Assembly: GCA_937894495.1 (NCBI GenBank)
Contig: CALCRR010000131.1
Coordinates: 1 to 38,514 of the forward strand
Length of the DNA stretch: 38,514 bases
Source: an uncultured Ruminococcus sp.
GTDB taxonomy: Bacteria; Bacillota; Clostridia; Oscillospirales; Ruminococcaceae
Reading direction: 5' to 3'
Shown: piece after piece, positions 38,493-38,514 of the stretch
How the letters are laid out: the number at the start of each line of letters is the position of its first letter
How positions within the stretch are numbered: position 1 is the first letter of the stretch
Translations under genes and position numbers: made by a program
Notes under the pieces: generated by a model
Databases searched by the model: none
What the model saw: only the letters and a program-made list of their open reading frames with translations
What the model was told of the DNA's origin: nothing

Positions 38493-38514
38493 CGGCGGTC
38501 TGAGCGCAGATATC

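Overview
The window holds most of a temperate siphophage-type prophage from a low-to-mid-GC Gram-positive host, followed by the end of a second integrative element. A Clostridia/Ruminococcus-like host is inferred from the AGGAGG ribosome sites, phage gene families typical of gut Firmicutes (DUF2800, DUF2815, Gp15, DUF6711-like) and the tRNA-Ser-type attachment site. I ran no database search, so family names rest on recognised motifs and gene order.

Positions 1 to about 29.9 kb are transcribed leftwards. From right to left they hold: a cro-like regulator and antirepressor (30.9-30.0 kb); a replication and nucleic-acid module (29.9-23.6 kb) with a small HTH protein, DUF2800 nuclease, DUF2815 protein and family A DNA polymerase; a modification module (23.4-19.7 kb) with a circularly permuted and split C5-cytosine methyltransferase, an HNH endonuclease and an N6-adenine methyltransferase; a dense run of tiny overlapping genes (19.7-15.4 kb); then the tail module (15.3-4.6 kb) with tail tube proteins, two tail assembly proteins, tape measure, distal tail and a large tail-tip protein. 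A complete diversity-generating retroelement (DGR) follows at 4.6-1.46 kb: target gene with variable repeat, Avd-like accessory gene, template repeat and reverse transcriptase. At the left edge a further tail-fibre-like gene runs off the window.

The lysogeny module (31.1-33.7 kb) is transcribed rightwards: an autoregulated HTH repressor, an unknown cargo gene and a tyrosine integrase that ends next to a tRNA-Ser 3' fragment (attR). The other prophage end, with lysis genes and the intact tRNA, should lie left of the window. From 33.9 kb rightwards is a separate element with a Tn916-like integrase and excisionase, a self-cleaving (S24) repressor with a clear divergent operator/promoter, and unknown genes.

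The main surprises are these. (1) Template and variable repeats differ at 18 positions, all of them template adenines. (2) A primase N-terminus is fused in frame to a tail tube protein, and every packaging and head gene is missing at that point; the prophage is therefore a head-less derivative, a possible DGR-diversified tailocin, or an assembly chimera. (3) The octamer GGCTACAC occurs 19 times, always on the coding strand, throughout the prophage and not in the neighbouring element. (4) The C5 methyltransferase is circularly permuted and broken by homopolymer-length shifts, and a cysteine-rich gene is broken in the same way.
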